Assembly (NCBI GenBank): GCA_030537735.1
Contig: JAUNVG010000004.1
Span: 81,084-145,083 of the forward strand
Origin: Actinomycetaceae bacterium
GTDB lineage: Bacteria; Actinomycetota; Actinomycetes; Actinomycetales; Actinomycetaceae
DNA: 64,000 bases
Reading direction: 5' to 3'
Part shown: piece by piece, positions 52,639 to 61,662 of the stretch
How positions within the stretch are numbered: the first letter of the stretch is position 1
Layout: every line of letters starts with the position of its first letter
The notes under the pieces: model-generated
The model's input: the letters and a program-made list of their open reading frames with translations, nothing else
The model's database searches: none
What the model was told of the DNA's origin: nothing
Position numbers and translations under genes: made by a program

Positions 52639-53133
52639 TTACTCTTCCGTGCATCGACCGGCAGGGGCGGCAGCCTCGGAAATCTGTTTATCGCTGGACT
52701 TAGTGTCGTGGCTTGGCACAGGTTTCACTTCGGATCCTTTATCGTCCAGCGCGCCTTTAGCGGCCGCGGGTTCTTCCTGGGGAACACGCACATTGTTCAA
52801 AGCGATGGTGCGGGCAAGGTTGGTGAGTTTTTTCTCCGTAGCCGCATCACGACGGTATGCGGTGACTACGGAGGAGAAGAAGAAAATCACGACCCCGTAC
52901 AGCAGTAAGTCTGTGCCACGTCCAATACGTAGTTGGAAAGCCAACTTTGTTAGTAGTGATGGGAATAGCACCGTTACTGCAGCAAAGACAATGAACGTCA
53001 GCATACCCAAGCGCCGCATAGCCAGGTGCTGGGCTGATTTAACTGGTTTCAAGATGAAGTAGCCCACGACCAATAGCAGAACTATCAGCAGTAACTTCAC
53101 GAACCATTGAGATCCAAGCATTTCGAAGAGCAC
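52639..53133 (-). CDS. DUF2304 domain membrane protein
   Basis: 164 residues from a GTG at 53133 behind a G-rich site. Three hydrophobic helices (about 10-28, 42-60 and 74-92), then R-D-A-A-T-E-K-K-L and a charged tail. DUF2304 proteins stand next to a DPM-type glycosyltransferase, as here, and probably help anchor it or feed its lipid substrate. It ends directly before the second LCP gene, so all four (GT2, DUF2304, LCP 2, LCP 1) form an operon. Confidence 0.85.
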   Translation of the reverse strand: MLFEMLGSQWFVKLLLIVLLLVVGYFILKPVKSAQHLAMRRLGMLTFIVFAAVTVLFPSLLTKLAFQLRIGRGTDLLLYGVVIFFFSSVVTAYRRDAATEKKLTNLARTIALNNVRVPQEEPAAAKGALDDKGSEVKPVPSHDTKSSDKQISEAAAPAGRCTEE

Positions 53134-53149
53134 GCTATTCCCCCTTTCT

Positions 53150-53824
53150 TTAGCGCATTATTAGTTCTACCAGGATGTTAATCGAGTTAAGAAGCGATTG
53201 CCCTTTACCTCGAGAGTAGTCTGTGTAGACGATGTGGACGGGCATTTCCTTCCACTTCAGCCCGGTAGCCAAAAGCTGGGAAACAATTTCTGAAGCGTGG
53301 GCCATGCGGTTTTGTTGAATGTGCACTGCCGCGGCCGCATCTGCCCGTAATAGCCTCAAACCGTTGTGGGCGTCAGTGAGTTGCACCCCGTTGCGTAACC
53401 TGGATACGAAGGCCGCCGTCTTCAGTACGATCTTCTTCACCAGCCCGGTGTCTACTTTGCCTTCTAAGAATCGTGACCCCAGGATGAAACCTAAATCTTC
53501 TTCCTGCGCGGTCCTAAGCATCGCCAGGGCGTCCTCTACTCGGTGCTGCCCATCGGCATCGAAAGTAATAATGTAATCGACATCTGGCTGAGACAACGCG
53601 TAGGTAATCCCTGTTTGCAGGGCCGCTCCCTGCCCTAGGTTTATGGGGTGTTGAGCCACGCAAGCGCCGGCTCTGAGAGCTTCAGCTACTGAGTTGTCGC
53701 TAGATCCATCATCCACGCAAATGACCTTCGGGAAGGTCTTGCGCACGTTAGAAATGACATCGTGTACAACTTCTGCCTCGTTGTACAGTGGGATCACTAG
53801 CCACGTGCGATCTTTAACGTCCAT
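53150..53824 (-). CDS. GT2 glycosyltransferase, dolichol-phosphate-mannose-synthase-like
   Basis: 224 residues. Seen: V-I-P-L-Y-N-E-A-E, V-D-D-G-S-S-D-N-S, N-L-G-Q-G-A-A-L-Q-T-G-I and F-D-A-D-G-Q-H (metal-binding Asp pair), then S-R-F-L, N-G-L-R. This is the DPM1/polyprenol-phosphate sugar synthase group, which moves a sugar onto a polyprenyl phosphate. It would supply the lipid-linked sugar donor for the DUF6541-type GT-C in the same locus. The downstream DUF2304 gene is a known companion. No good Shine-Dalgarno lies before the ATG. Confidence 0.87.
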   Translation of the reverse strand: MDVKDRTWLVIPLYNEAEVVHDVISNVRKTFPKVICVDDGSSDNSVAEALRAGACVAQHPINLGQGAALQTGITYALSQPDVDYIITFDADGQHRVEDALAMLRTAQEEDLGFILGSRFLEGKVDTGLVKKIVLKTAAFVSRLRNGVQLTDAHNGLRLLRADAAAAVHIQQNRMAHASEIVSQLLATGLKWKEMPVHIVYTDYSRGKGQSLLNSINILVELIMR

Positions 53825-53975
53825 ACTCGCATTGTCTCATTGAAACCATAAAACTTACTGCACAGCCCCACCGAAGGCGATGACTATCACAAACAAGTTA
53901 CACGTTGCGTAGGCACCTGAATAAGCTCCCTAGGATTACAATAGGGGAAGTAACTTGACCTTAGGAGGTCCACAG

Positions 53976-54581
53976 ATGCCTCGCATAGTTCCGAGCGCGG
54001 ACGTTTCACCGGAAGCAAAAATTGGTGAAGGTAGCTCTATCTGGCACCTAGCTCAAGTACGCGAAAACGCGGTACTTGGCGAAAACTGCATTGTCGGACG
54101 CGGAGCTTATATCGGCGAAGGCGTAAAAATGGGCGATAACTGTAAAGTCCAAAATTACGCTTTAGTATATGAGCCTGCAGTGCTGGAAAACGGAGTCTTT
54201 ATCGGCCCGGCAGTAGTTTTGACAAATGACCACTATCCTCGCGCCATCAATGCCGACGGATCGATCAAATCCGCATCGGATTGGGATCCGGTTGGGGTAA
54301 CCATATTGGAGGGCGCGGCGATAGGAGCCAGGAGCGTATGTGTCGCTCCTGTAACCATAGGACGCTGGGCTACCATAGCTGCCGGAGCTGTCGTCACCAA
54401 GGACGTACCGGATTTTGCTCTGATGGCAGGCGTGCCAGCCCGGCGTATAGGTTGGGTGGGTCATAGTGGAGTGAAGCTCCAGCCTGTTGAGTCAGAAGCG
54501 GATCTATACCAATGCCCGCAAAGTGGACGCCAATACAAACAAGTCAGTGAAACCGAGTTGAAAGAGGTTACCAACGTATGA
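53976..54581 (+). CDS. Left-handed beta-helix acyltransferase (WbpD-like)
   Basis: 201 residues from the ATG at 53976, chosen because AGGAGG lies 8 bases before. Hexapeptide repeats fill most of the chain (I-G-E-G-S-S-I, L-G-E-N-C-I-V-G-R-G-A-Y-I-G-E-G-V-K-M-G-D), then the acyl-CoA loop N-D-H-Y-P-R and A-P-V-T-I-G-R-W-A-T-I-A-A-G-A-V-V-T-K-D. N-D-H-Y-P-R is typical for WbpD/WlbB-type N-acetyltransferases of 3-amino sugars. It overlaps the aminotransferase by four bases, ATGA. First of a three-gene operon. Confidence 0.83.
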   Translation: MPRIVPSADVSPEAKIGEGSSIWHLAQVRENAVLGENCIVGRGAYIGEGVKMGDNCKVQNYALVYEPAVLENGVFIGPAVVLTNDHYPRAINADGSIKSASDWDPVGVTILEGAAIGARSVCVAPVTIGRWATIAAGAVVTKDVPDFALMAGVPARRIGWVGHSGVKLQPVESEADLYQCPQSGRQYKQVSETELKEVTNV

Positions 54582-55681
54582 GCCCCGAAATGATTCCCGC
54601 AGCCAAACCAATCATTGGAGAGGAAGAGATCGAGGCCGTTAGCGCAGTCATCCGGTCCGGAATGGTTGCACAAGGCCCGCAGGTTGCGGCCTTCGAAGAA
54701 GAGTTCACAGCTCAAATGACCCCGGGAGCACGCTCCATCGCAGTCAACTCGGGCACCTCGGCTCTTCACATTGGTCTGCTGGCTTCCGGTATCGGAGCTG
54801 GCGATGAGGTAATTGTTCCCTCCTTTACTTTCGCAGCCACAGGAAACTCTGTTGCCATCTCCGGAGCGACCCCGGTGTTTGCAGACATCGAACTGGACTA
54901 CTTCTGCTTAGATCCAAAGTCCGTTGAAGCTGCTATCACCGATAAGACCAAAGCGATTATGCCTGTGCACCTGTACGGACATCCCGCTGCTATGGAAGAG
55001 CTGCGTGAGATCGCCGATCGTCACGACCTGATGATCTTTGAAGATGCTGCGCAGGCACACGGGGCCTCGCTCAACGGTAAGAAGGTCGGCACCTTTGGGA
55101 CTTTCGCCGGGTTCTCCTTCTACCCGACCAAGAACATGACTGCCGGTGAAGGTGGCATGATCACCACCGGTGACGACACCGTAGCGCGCAACTGCCAGCT
55201 TCTGCGCAACCAGGGTATGGAACAGCGCTACGCCAACGAGCTGGTGGGTCTTAACAACCGCATGACCGATATCCACGCAGCTATCGGCCGTGTGCAGTTG
55301 AAGAAGGTTGAGCAGTGGACCCGTCAGCGCCAGCAGAACGCTAAGTTCTTAGACGAAAACCTAGAAGGTGTAGTGGTACCTCCGGTGGCTCCTGGCGCCG
55401 AGCACGTCTACCACCAGTACACCATCCGCGTAGTGGACACCGACCGTGATCGCTTCATGCAGGCTCTGCGGGAGGAATACCAGGTTGGTTCGGGCGTCTA
55501 CTACCCGATTCCTAACCACCGGCTCCCCTCCCTTGCTCCCTACGCTCCCAACCTTGACCTTCCGGTTACTGAAACCGCCGCTAAGCAGGTTGTTTCCCTA
55601 CCGGTTCACCCGTCGCTGTCTCAAAATGACCTAGAGCGAGTTGTGGAAGCCGTTAATGCCTGCGCGAAGGCAGGTGCGTAA
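54578..55681 (+). CDS. DegT/DnrJ/EryC1 aminotransferase (WbpE-like)
   Basis: 367 residues. PLP enzyme; the Schiff-base lysine is Lys 185 in F-Y-P-T-K-N-M-T-A-G-E-G-G. Other motifs: N-S-G-T-S-A-L-H-I-G-L, V-P-S-F-T-F-A-A-T, E-D-A-A-Q-A-H-G-A and Y-Y-P-I-P-N-H. It aminates a 3-keto nucleotide sugar with glutamate. Context puts it after a 3-dehydrogenase and before the acetyltransferase, as in the WbpB-WbpE-WbpD pathway. Confidence 0.9.
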   Translation: MSPEMIPAAKPIIGEEEIEAVSAVIRSGMVAQGPQVAAFEEEFTAQMTPGARSIAVNSGTSALHIGLLASGIGAGDEVIVPSFTFAATGNSVAISGATPVFADIELDYFCLDPKSVEAAITDKTKAIMPVHLYGHPAAMEELREIADRHDLMIFEDAAQAHGASLNGKKVGTFGTFAGFSFYPTKNMTAGEGGMITTGDDTVARNCQLLRNQGMEQRYANELVGLNNRMTDIHAAIGRVQLKKVEQWTRQRQQNAKFLDENLEGVVVPPVAPGAEHVYHQYTIRVVDTDRDRFMQALREEYQVGSGVYYPIPNHRLPSLAPYAPNLDLPVTETAAKQVVSLPVHPSLSQNDLERVVEAVNACAKAGA

Positions 55682-56667
55682 TGAGCGATCTCCGCGTAGG
55701 AGTACTTGGGATCGGCTCCATGGGCCGGCACCACGTAAGGAACGTTCGTGAAACTGAAGGGTTTGAGCTAGCTGCCATCGCTGATCCCGGTGGTGATAAG
55801 TTCAACGTTGCCAAGGGAATGGAAGTCCTTCCCGGGGTAGATGAACTAATCGAAGCTGGAATCGACGCTGCAGTGGTAGCAGTACCGACTGTTTACCACG
55901 TTGACGCGGTGCTGAAACTTGCCGAAGCGGGGATTCACACCCTGGTGGAAAAGCCGCTGGCTTCCACCCTTGAAGAAGGCCAGCAAATGGTTGAAGCCTT
56001 CGACAAAGCCGGTGTTGTCGGAGCAGTGGGTTACGTTGAACGCTGTAATCCTGCGCTGCTTGAAATGCGCCGTCTTATCTCCGAAGGCTTCCTTGGGGAG
56101 ATCTACCAGGTATGCACGCGACGTCAGTCCCCCTTCCCCGCACGAATCTCGGACGTGGGGGTAGTTAAGGATCTAGCGACTCACGACGTTGATCTAGCTG
56201 CCTGGGTAGCCGGATCCAAACATGAAACGGTATTCGCCCAAACCGCCTACCGTTCCGGTCGTGAATTCGAAGATATGCTCACCGCCTCCGGCCGCTTTGA
56301 AAACGGGGTGCTAGTGTCGCACCTAGTTAACTGGCTAACCCCCTACAAGGATCGGACCACAATCGTCACCGGCGAGCGTGGAGCGTTAGTGGCTGACACC
56401 GCCATGTCTGACCTGACCTTCTACGAAAACGGTCGTTTCCCGGTCCAGTGGGATCAGATCGCCGCTTTCCGGGGAGTATCCGAAGGCGAGGTACGCCGGT
56501 TCGCACTGGTTAAGCGCGAACCACTGCGGGTAGAGCACGAGCATTTCCGCGACGCCATTTTAGGGAAGGGCACCGAACACGTTTCCATGCGTGAGGGTCT
56601 ACAGACCATGCGCGTGGTTCAAGCGCTGCTTGATTCGGCCTCTTCTAATGAGTCCGTGGAGCTCTGA
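55681..56667 (+). CDS. Gfo/Idh/MocA oxidoreductase (WbpB-like)
   Basis: 328 residues. NAD(P) motif G-I-G-S-M-G-R-H-H at the start and the conserved E-K-P-L-A at about 92-96, then D-L-A-T-H-D-V-D-L with the family's catalytic Asp/His. Its likely role is oxidation of the sugar C3 hydroxyl before amination. It starts one base before the end of the aminotransferase (TAATG). The transcript ends in a strong hairpin after the stop. Confidence 0.88.
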   Translation: MSDLRVGVLGIGSMGRHHVRNVRETEGFELAAIADPGGDKFNVAKGMEVLPGVDELIEAGIDAAVVAVPTVYHVDAVLKLAEAGIHTLVEKPLASTLEEGQQMVEAFDKAGVVGAVGYVERCNPALLEMRRLISEGFLGEIYQVCTRRQSPFPARISDVGVVKDLATHDVDLAAWVAGSKHETVFAQTAYRSGREFEDMLTASGRFENGVLVSHLVNWLTPYKDRTTIVTGERGALVADTAMSDLTFYENGRFPVQWDQIAAFRGVSEGEVRRFALVKREPLRVEHEHFRDAILGKGTEHVSMREGLQTMRVVQALLDSASSNESVEL

Positions 56668-56680
56668 CATTAGGAGCATT

Positions 56681-56718
56681 AAGTGGGGTGTTAGCCAAAT
56701 CCGGTTAGCACCCCACTT
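56681..56718 (+). terminator. Terminator after the sugar operon
   Basis: A 16-bp stem with two G-U pairs, 56681-56696 with 56703-56718 (AAGTGGGGTG... / ...CACCCCACTT), 6-base loop, followed by a pyrimidine-rich stretch CTCTTCCCTCCC. It is 13 bases after the oxidoreductase stop. Confidence 0.85.
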
Positions 56719-56815
56719 CTCTTCCCTCCCTGCTGAAAAGTAATCAACCACTAATAAACCCTGCGCTCCATGTGAGTCGCCAACGCCTGCGAGCGTAAAG
56801 TTATAGGCTAAGAAT

Positions 56816-57802
56816 ATGAGCATTATGGTTATTGGCGGCGCCGGCTACATAGGCGCCCACGTGGTCCGACTGCTGCAAGAACGCGGCGATAGAGTTGTAG
56901 TAGTTGACGACCTATCTTATGGCAGCGCAGACCGTATCGGAGACAGCCGACTGATCAAACTAGATGTCGCCGACACCGCTTCCATAGAGCCCCTCATCAA
57001 CGCCATGATGGATGAGGACGTAACCGCGGTAATACACTTTGCTGCCCGCAAACAAGTCGGTGAATCTGTGCAGCGCCCTGCCTGGTATTACCAACAAAAC
57101 GTCGGTGGCCTGGCTAACGTGATGTTGGCAATGGAAGAAACCGGCGTGAAACAAATGATTTTCTCCTCTTCCGCCGCCGTCTACGGTATGCCTCCGGTTG
57201 AAGTGGTGGAAGAAGACATCGAAAAGCACCCCATTAATCCTTACGGTGAAACCAAACTCATCGGCGAGTGGATGATGGCGGACTGTGAAACCGCGTGGGG
57301 ACTGCGTTGGGTGGGATTGCGTTACTTCAACGTGGCTGGCTCGGGATGGGATGACCTGGGTGATCCCGCTACCTTGAACCTCATTCCCATGGTTTTCGAC
57401 AAACTGGCGCGTGAGGAAGCGCCGATGATTTTCGGCACTGACTACCCCACTCCCGACGGCACCTGTATTCGCGACTACATTCACGTCACCGACCTGGCGT
57501 TGGCTCACATTGCTGCTTTGGACCGGTTGGCCTCGGCAGAAGAAATGCCGTTCCACACCTATAACGTGGGAACCGGCAAAGGCACTTCGGTCAGAGAAAT
57601 CATCGACACCGTAGCTGAGGTTACCGAGTTAGATTTCACTCCGGTAGAGATGGATCGCCGCGCTGGCGACCCACCGCAACTAATCGGCAACGCTGAGCGT
57701 ATCACCCAGGATTTAGGGTGGCAGGCCAAGTACGGGGTGAAAGAGATCGTCAAGTCCGCTTGGAGCGCCTGGCAAGCCGGCCCGCGCCGGATCGAAAAGT
57801 AG
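56816..57802 (+). CDS. galE: UDP-glucose 4-epimerase
   Basis: 328 residues. Extended SDR: V-I-G-G-A-G-Y-I-G-A-H (NAD loop), S-S-S-A-A-V-Y-G (catalytic Ser) and Y-G-E-T-K (Tyr-Lys pair). Supplies UDP-galactose, the substrate of the UDP-galactopyranose mutase at 42954-44132, so it feeds the same glycan. No Shine-Dalgarno precedes the ATG at 56816 while TAGGCT lies 6 bases before, which suits a leaderless transcript. An in-frame ATG at 56825 is an alternative. It faces purE, with only 21 bases between them. Confidence 0.92.
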   Translation: MSIMVIGGAGYIGAHVVRLLQERGDRVVVVDDLSYGSADRIGDSRLIKLDVADTASIEPLINAMMDEDVTAVIHFAARKQVGESVQRPAWYYQQNVGGLANVMLAMEETGVKQMIFSSSAAVYGMPPVEVVEEDIEKHPINPYGETKLIGEWMMADCETAWGLRWVGLRYFNVAGSGWDDLGDPATLNLIPMVFDKLAREEAPMIFGTDYPTPDGTCIRDYIHVTDLALAHIAALDRLASAEEMPFHTYNVGTGKGTSVREIIDTVAEVTELDFTPVEMDRRAGDPPQLIGNAERITQDLGWQAKYGVKEIVKSAWSAWQAGPRRIEK

Positions 57803-57823
57803 CAGCTAAAAGCTAGCTGACGT

Positions 57824-58330
57824 CTATTTCGCCAGCTCCTGGCTTAACCTGCGTCCCTTTTCAATCGCTACTTCACGCAGCTGCGCCTGGAAACGAACCA
57901 TTTCCCGGCGAAGACGCTCACCGTCCTCGTTATCATTCGCAGCCAGGACCCGCACCGCTAACAATCCGGCGTTGCGGGCCCCCGCGATGGAAACGGTAGC
58001 CACCGGCACTCCCGCGGGCATTTGCACGATGGAAAGCAATGAATCCATACCGTCCAAATGTTTCAACGGTACGGGCACCCCGATTACCGGTAGCGGGGTC
58101 AAAGACGCAACCATCCCGGGAAGGTGAGCGGCTCCGCCTGCTCCGGCAATAATCACCCGCAGTCCACGCTCGGCCGCTTCCCTACCGTAGCTGACCATGT
58201 CTTCGGGCATGCGGTGGGCGGAGACCACTTTAGCTTCGTAGGGGATGTTGAACTCCTCGAGGACGGTCGCGGCTTCGCGCATTACCGGCCAGTCTGAGTC
58301 CGACCCCATAATAATGCCGACTTTAGCCAT
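57824..58330 (-). CDS. purE: N5-carboxyaminoimidazole ribonucleotide mutase PurE
   Basis: 168 residues. Class I PurE; moves the carboxyl from N5 to C4 in purine synthesis. Seen: [11 protein letters not shown], the S-A-H-R loop (catalytic His) and [12 protein letters not shown]. It works after PurK, which lies 35 bases upstream. purK and purE are read together. Confidence 0.96.
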   Translation of the reverse strand: MAKVGIIMGSDSDWPVMREAATVLEEFNIPYEAKVVSAHRMPEDMVSYGREAAERGLRVIIAGAGGAAHLPGMVASLTPLPVIGVPVPLKHLDGMDSLLSIVQMPAGVPVATVSIAGARNAGLLAVRVLAANDNEDGERLRREMVRFQAQLREVAIEKGRRLSQELAK

Positions 58331-58365
58331 GTGTGGGTCCTTCCGTTGAGGGTAGTTGAAAGCGG

Positions 58366-59487
58366 TTATCTGCCGCCGCGTTTAAGGATGCCGGTAGCTT
58401 CCTGCGCCAGGTCAATGGCGGTTTCGAAGTCCTTGGCGCCGACTGTGACGTGACCGAGTTTGCGGCCGGGGCGGACCTCTTTACCGTATAGGTGCACGTG
58501 AGCTTGGGGAACTCGAGTCAGGGCCGCGCGCCTGCCAGCGGTGGCTTCAGGGGCGTCGCATCCCAGCAGGTTCTGCATTACCCAGCAGCCCGCACGAGCG
58601 GTAGTGTCCCCAAGTGGTAGGTCTAGCACTGCCCGCAGGTGCTGTTCGAACTGCGAGGTCACGGCGCCCTCGATGGTCCAGTGCCCGCAGTTGTGGGGGC
58701 GCATGGCAAGTTCGTTCACCAGGATGTGACCGTCGCGTTCGAACATCTCTACCGCCAACACGCCGGTAACTCCCAGGGCGTTGGCTATCATGGTTCCCAC
58801 TTCTTGGGCGCGTTCAGACAATGCCGGCGCGAGGTTAGGGGCAGGTGCCAGAACCTGTGAACACACCCCGTTTTCCTGTTTGGTTTCCACCACCGGCCAG
58901 TGGGCTACTTCTCCCCCCGGTGAGCGCGCCAATAACACCGCGAGTTCGCGGTCGAAGTCAACTTTTTCTTCGACTAACACCGGTCCTTGCTCTATCCAGG
59001 GAGCCACTTCACTGGCCGCTGAAACCACTTGTACGCCTTTGCCGTCATAGCCACCGGTGGGGGTTTTAGCGATAATCGGCCACCCTACATCATTGCCGAA
59101 CTCCTCTACCTGCTGCAGGCTGTGAGCGAGTTTCCACCGCGGTTGGGGAGCTTGAATCTGGTTCAGGCGCCGGCGCATCACAGCCTTGTCTTGAGCGTGG
59201 ATCAGCGCCTGCGGCGATGGGTGAATATCGACTTTTTCACCCAGTGCTTCAAGCACGTGGGCAGGGATATGTTCATGTTCGAAGGTCATTACCGCACAGT
59301 CTTGAGCAATTTTCTGCATTGCTGCCAGGTCTTTAGGACTGCCCACAAGCCGTTTCGGTGTTACCTGCGCGGCTGAACTGTGGTCGTCTTCTACCAGCAC
59401 GTGCATATCTAGGTTCAAAGCCACTGCGGGCGCGACCATCATGCGAGCTAGTTGCCCGCCGCCTATTACCGCGATTTTTTCACTCAC
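58366..59487 (-). CDS. purK: 5-(carboxyamino)imidazole ribonucleotide synthase PurK
   Basis: 373 residues from a GTG at 59487. An ATP-grasp enzyme: [10 protein letters not shown] opening, [12 protein letters not shown] (ATP-grasp glycine loop), [10 protein letters not shown] and [13 protein letters not shown] (metal ligands). Adds bicarbonate-derived carboxylate to AIR for PurE. The 96 bases upstream to the sensor kinase gene's stop hold a short hairpin (GCTAG/CTAGC, 59565-59578) that might end that transcript. Confidence 0.96.
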   Translation of the reverse strand: MSEKIAVIGGGQLARMMVAPAVALNLDMHVLVEDDHSSAAQVTPKRLVGSPKDLAAMQKIAQDCAVMTFEHEHIPAHVLEALGEKVDIHPSPQALIHAQDKAVMRRRLNQIQAPQPRWKLAHSLQQVEEFGNDVGWPIIAKTPTGGYDGKGVQVVSAASEVAPWIEQGPVLVEEKVDFDRELAVLLARSPGGEVAHWPVVETKQENGVCSQVLAPAPNLAPALSERAQEVGTMIANALGVTGVLAVEMFERDGHILVNELAMRPHNCGHWTIEGAVTSQFEQHLRAVLDLPLGDTTARAGCWVMQNLLGCDAPEATAGRRAALTRVPQAHVHLYGKEVRPGRKLGHVTVGAKDFETAIDLAQEATGILKRGGR

Positions 59488-59583
59488 ACTGCCAAGATAC
59501 CTTGATTCCAGCCAGGACGTGAGTTGCCGGTTAAATGTGGGATGGGAACGTCGCGCGGTAGCGAGCTAGGCCGCTAGCGTTAT

Positions 59584-60906
59584 TTAGAAGCGGCGCCGGC
59601 GCCGCCCGACGGAAACCACCGCCCCTTTAGGCATCACAATATCTGGGGCAAGACTCTTAGGTAGGGCGGCAAGAGAAATAGTGAACTCTGCCGGCCGCGG
59701 GTTGGTTAGCTCTAGGCGGCCTCCCACGGTAGCCATGAGGTCACGCGCTAGCGGCAGTCCAATGCCGGAAGATCCATGACCTGACACTCCCTGGTCGAAG
59801 ATTAGGTCTTCGAGTTCTTCTCTCACTCCCTGCCCTTCGTCGCTGACGACGATGAATACTCCGCGGCTGGATGAACCTGCGCGGCACACCACCCGCGTGG
59901 TGCCGCCTCCGTAACGCAGGGAGTTCTCAATCAAGGTTGCCAGCACTTGGGCGAGGACGGAACGGTCGGCGAGGACGGGCTGGGCGGCCTCGTCGGTGAA
60001 AACCAGTTCACGTCCGGCTTGGTTGAATGCTTCTTCCCATTCTTCGCGCTGTTGGTTGAACACTTCCAGCACGTCAACGGCTTCCTTTTGTGCGCCGGTT
60101 TGTTTGGTGGCGTTGAGCAGGTCGTTAATAACCCCGGTTAGGCGTTCAACCTGTTCCAGGCAGACCCGGGCCTCTTTGCGTAGGTCGTCGGTTTCGGCGA
60201 ACAGTTCAATTTCTTCCAGTCGCATAGACAGTGCGGTTAGCGGGGTGCGCAGTTGGTGGGAAGCATTCGCCGCGAATTGGCGTTCGGCTGCTAACCGGGC
60301 TGCCATGCGTTCCCCGGTGCGCACCAGTTCAGCTTGTACCAGGTCTATTTCTTCGATGCCGGAGGGCTTAACCGATGCCCGTACCTGTCCGGAGCCGATT
60401 TGTTCAGCTTGGGCGGCGAGGTAAATCAGTGGGGCTGAAATCTGTCGCGATCCGCGAAGCGCTAGCCACCAGCCCGCCAGCAGGGACGCTATCATTCCCG
60501 TAGCCAGCACCAGGGACAGGGTCAGCACCTTCAAGATCGCGGATTTCGCGCTGGTTTCCCAGCGCACGACCACTCCGGAAGAAGTCACTACGGTGGAGGA
60601 AAGATTGGGGTTGGATAGGCCTTCCCCAGCTACCACGGAAGGGGCGTTGGGTAGGGATACCGTCACGTGCGAGCTGTTGCCTTTGCCTTTGGGATCCACC
60701 CAGCGTCGTAGGAGGGATTCGTCTACTGATTCACCGTCGTGAATACGGCGCTCCACGGTGTTGGCCAGGCTTTGGGCGTGGGAGCGGACTTGGTTTTCCT
60801 CCGACTGCCAAACGAGTATCCCCCCGATCACTACCGAGGGGATGCCAAGTAAGAGAACCGCCACGGTCACTGCCGTGGCGATCATCTTGATTACGCGCGA
60901 GCGCAA
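59584..60906 (-). CDS. Two-component sensor histidine kinase
   Basis: 440 residues. Helix 1 (about 10-33), short extracytoplasmic loop of about 90 residues, helix 2 (about 127-150), HAMP (about 150-202), DHp with His 217 in A-S-H-Q-L-R-T-P-L, then the ATPase domain with N-S-L-R-Y-G, D-E-G-Q-G-V and G-I-G-L-P-L-A. The C-terminus is basic (R-R-R-R-R-F). The stimulus is unknown; the small sensor loop hints at an envelope signal. Three bases separate it from its response regulator. Confidence 0.92.
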   Translation of the reverse strand: MRSRVIKMIATAVTVAVLLLGIPSVVIGGILVWQSEENQVRSHAQSLANTVERRIHDGESVDESLLRRWVDPKGKGNSSHVTVSLPNAPSVVAGEGLSNPNLSSTVVTSSGVVVRWETSAKSAILKVLTLSLVLATGMIASLLAGWWLALRGSRQISAPLIYLAAQAEQIGSGQVRASVKPSGIEEIDLVQAELVRTGERMAARLAAERQFAANASHQLRTPLTALSMRLEEIELFAETDDLRKEARVCLEQVERLTGVINDLLNATKQTGAQKEAVDVLEVFNQQREEWEEAFNQAGRELVFTDEAAQPVLADRSVLAQVLATLIENSLRYGGGTTRVVCRAGSSSRGVFIVVSDEGQGVREELEDLIFDQGVSGHGSSGIGLPLARDLMATVGGRLELTNPRPAEFTISLAALPKSLAPDIVMPKGAVVSVGRRRRRF

Positions 60907-60909
60907 GTG

Positions 60910-61590
60910 CTAGTTCCGTTCTTTTTCGAACCTGAAGCCCATGCCTCGCACGGTTGTAATGTAGTGCGGGTCAGCCGCATCGTCACCGAGTTTGCGCCGC
61001 AGCCACGACACGTGCATATCTAAGGTCTTAGTTGAGCCGGTGGGATCTGACCCCCACACTTCACGCATCAGGAGGTCGCGTTCAACCACCGACCCGGCTT
61101 CGCGTACAAGCACGCGCAACAGGTCGAATTCCTTAGCGGTGAGGGAAAGTTCTTGGTTGCCTGCGAAGGCGCGGTGGGCACCGACGTCTACGCGTACGTC
61201 TTGCGCTGTCAGCTCCCCTTCGCTTTCGTGCCCGCTGGTGCGGCGGAGCAGGGCCCGCACTCGGGCCAAGAGTTCCGCCAGGCGGAAAGGCTTAGTCACA
61301 TAGTCATCGGCGCCGGCGTCTAGGCCCACCACCATGTCTACTTCATCCGCACGCGCGGTGAGGATGAGGATCGGTGTGGTGTAGCCGTTTTTTCGGATCT
61401 GCCGCGCTACGTCGAGCCCGTCCATATCCGGCAGCCCGAGGTCGAGCACCACCATGTCGGCAGCGTCGACTTCCGCGAGGGCGCCGCGTCCCGTGCTGTG
61501 CGCACGCACGTCGTATCCTTCGCGGCCAAGGGCGCGTGTTAACGGTTCTGCGATTGCGGGGTCGTCTTCGACCAGTAGTACTGTAGTCAC
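60910..61590 (-). CDS. OmpR-family response regulator
   Basis: 226 residues from the GTG at 61590, chosen because AGGAAC lies just before and V-T-T-V-L-L-V-E-D-D is the natural opening; a longer frame to 61650 adds 20 residues with no family match. Receiver with phospho-acceptor Asp 50 in M-V-V-L-D-L-G-L-P-D, T-A-R, K-P-F-R; winged helix with L-T-A-K-E-F-D-L-L and T-L-D-M-H-V-S-W-L-R-R-K-L. TATCAT lies 10-15 bases before the GTG and could be a -10. Targets unknown. Confidence 0.92.
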   Translation of the reverse strand: MTTVLLVEDDPAIAEPLTRALGREGYDVRAHSTGRGALAEVDAADMVVLDLGLPDMDGLDVARQIRKNGYTTPILILTARADEVDMVVGLDAGADDYVTKPFRLAELLARVRALLRRTSGHESEGELTAQDVRVDVGAHRAFAGNQELSLTAKEFDLLRVLVREAGSVVERDLLMREVWGSDPTGSTKTLDMHVSWLRRKLGDDAADPHYITTVRGMGFRFEKERN

Positions 61591-61662
61591 GTTCCTATGA
61601 TATGCGATGAGGGATTTTTGTCCATTTCTTTGCTTAGTAAAATTTATCACGATTTCAAGAGA

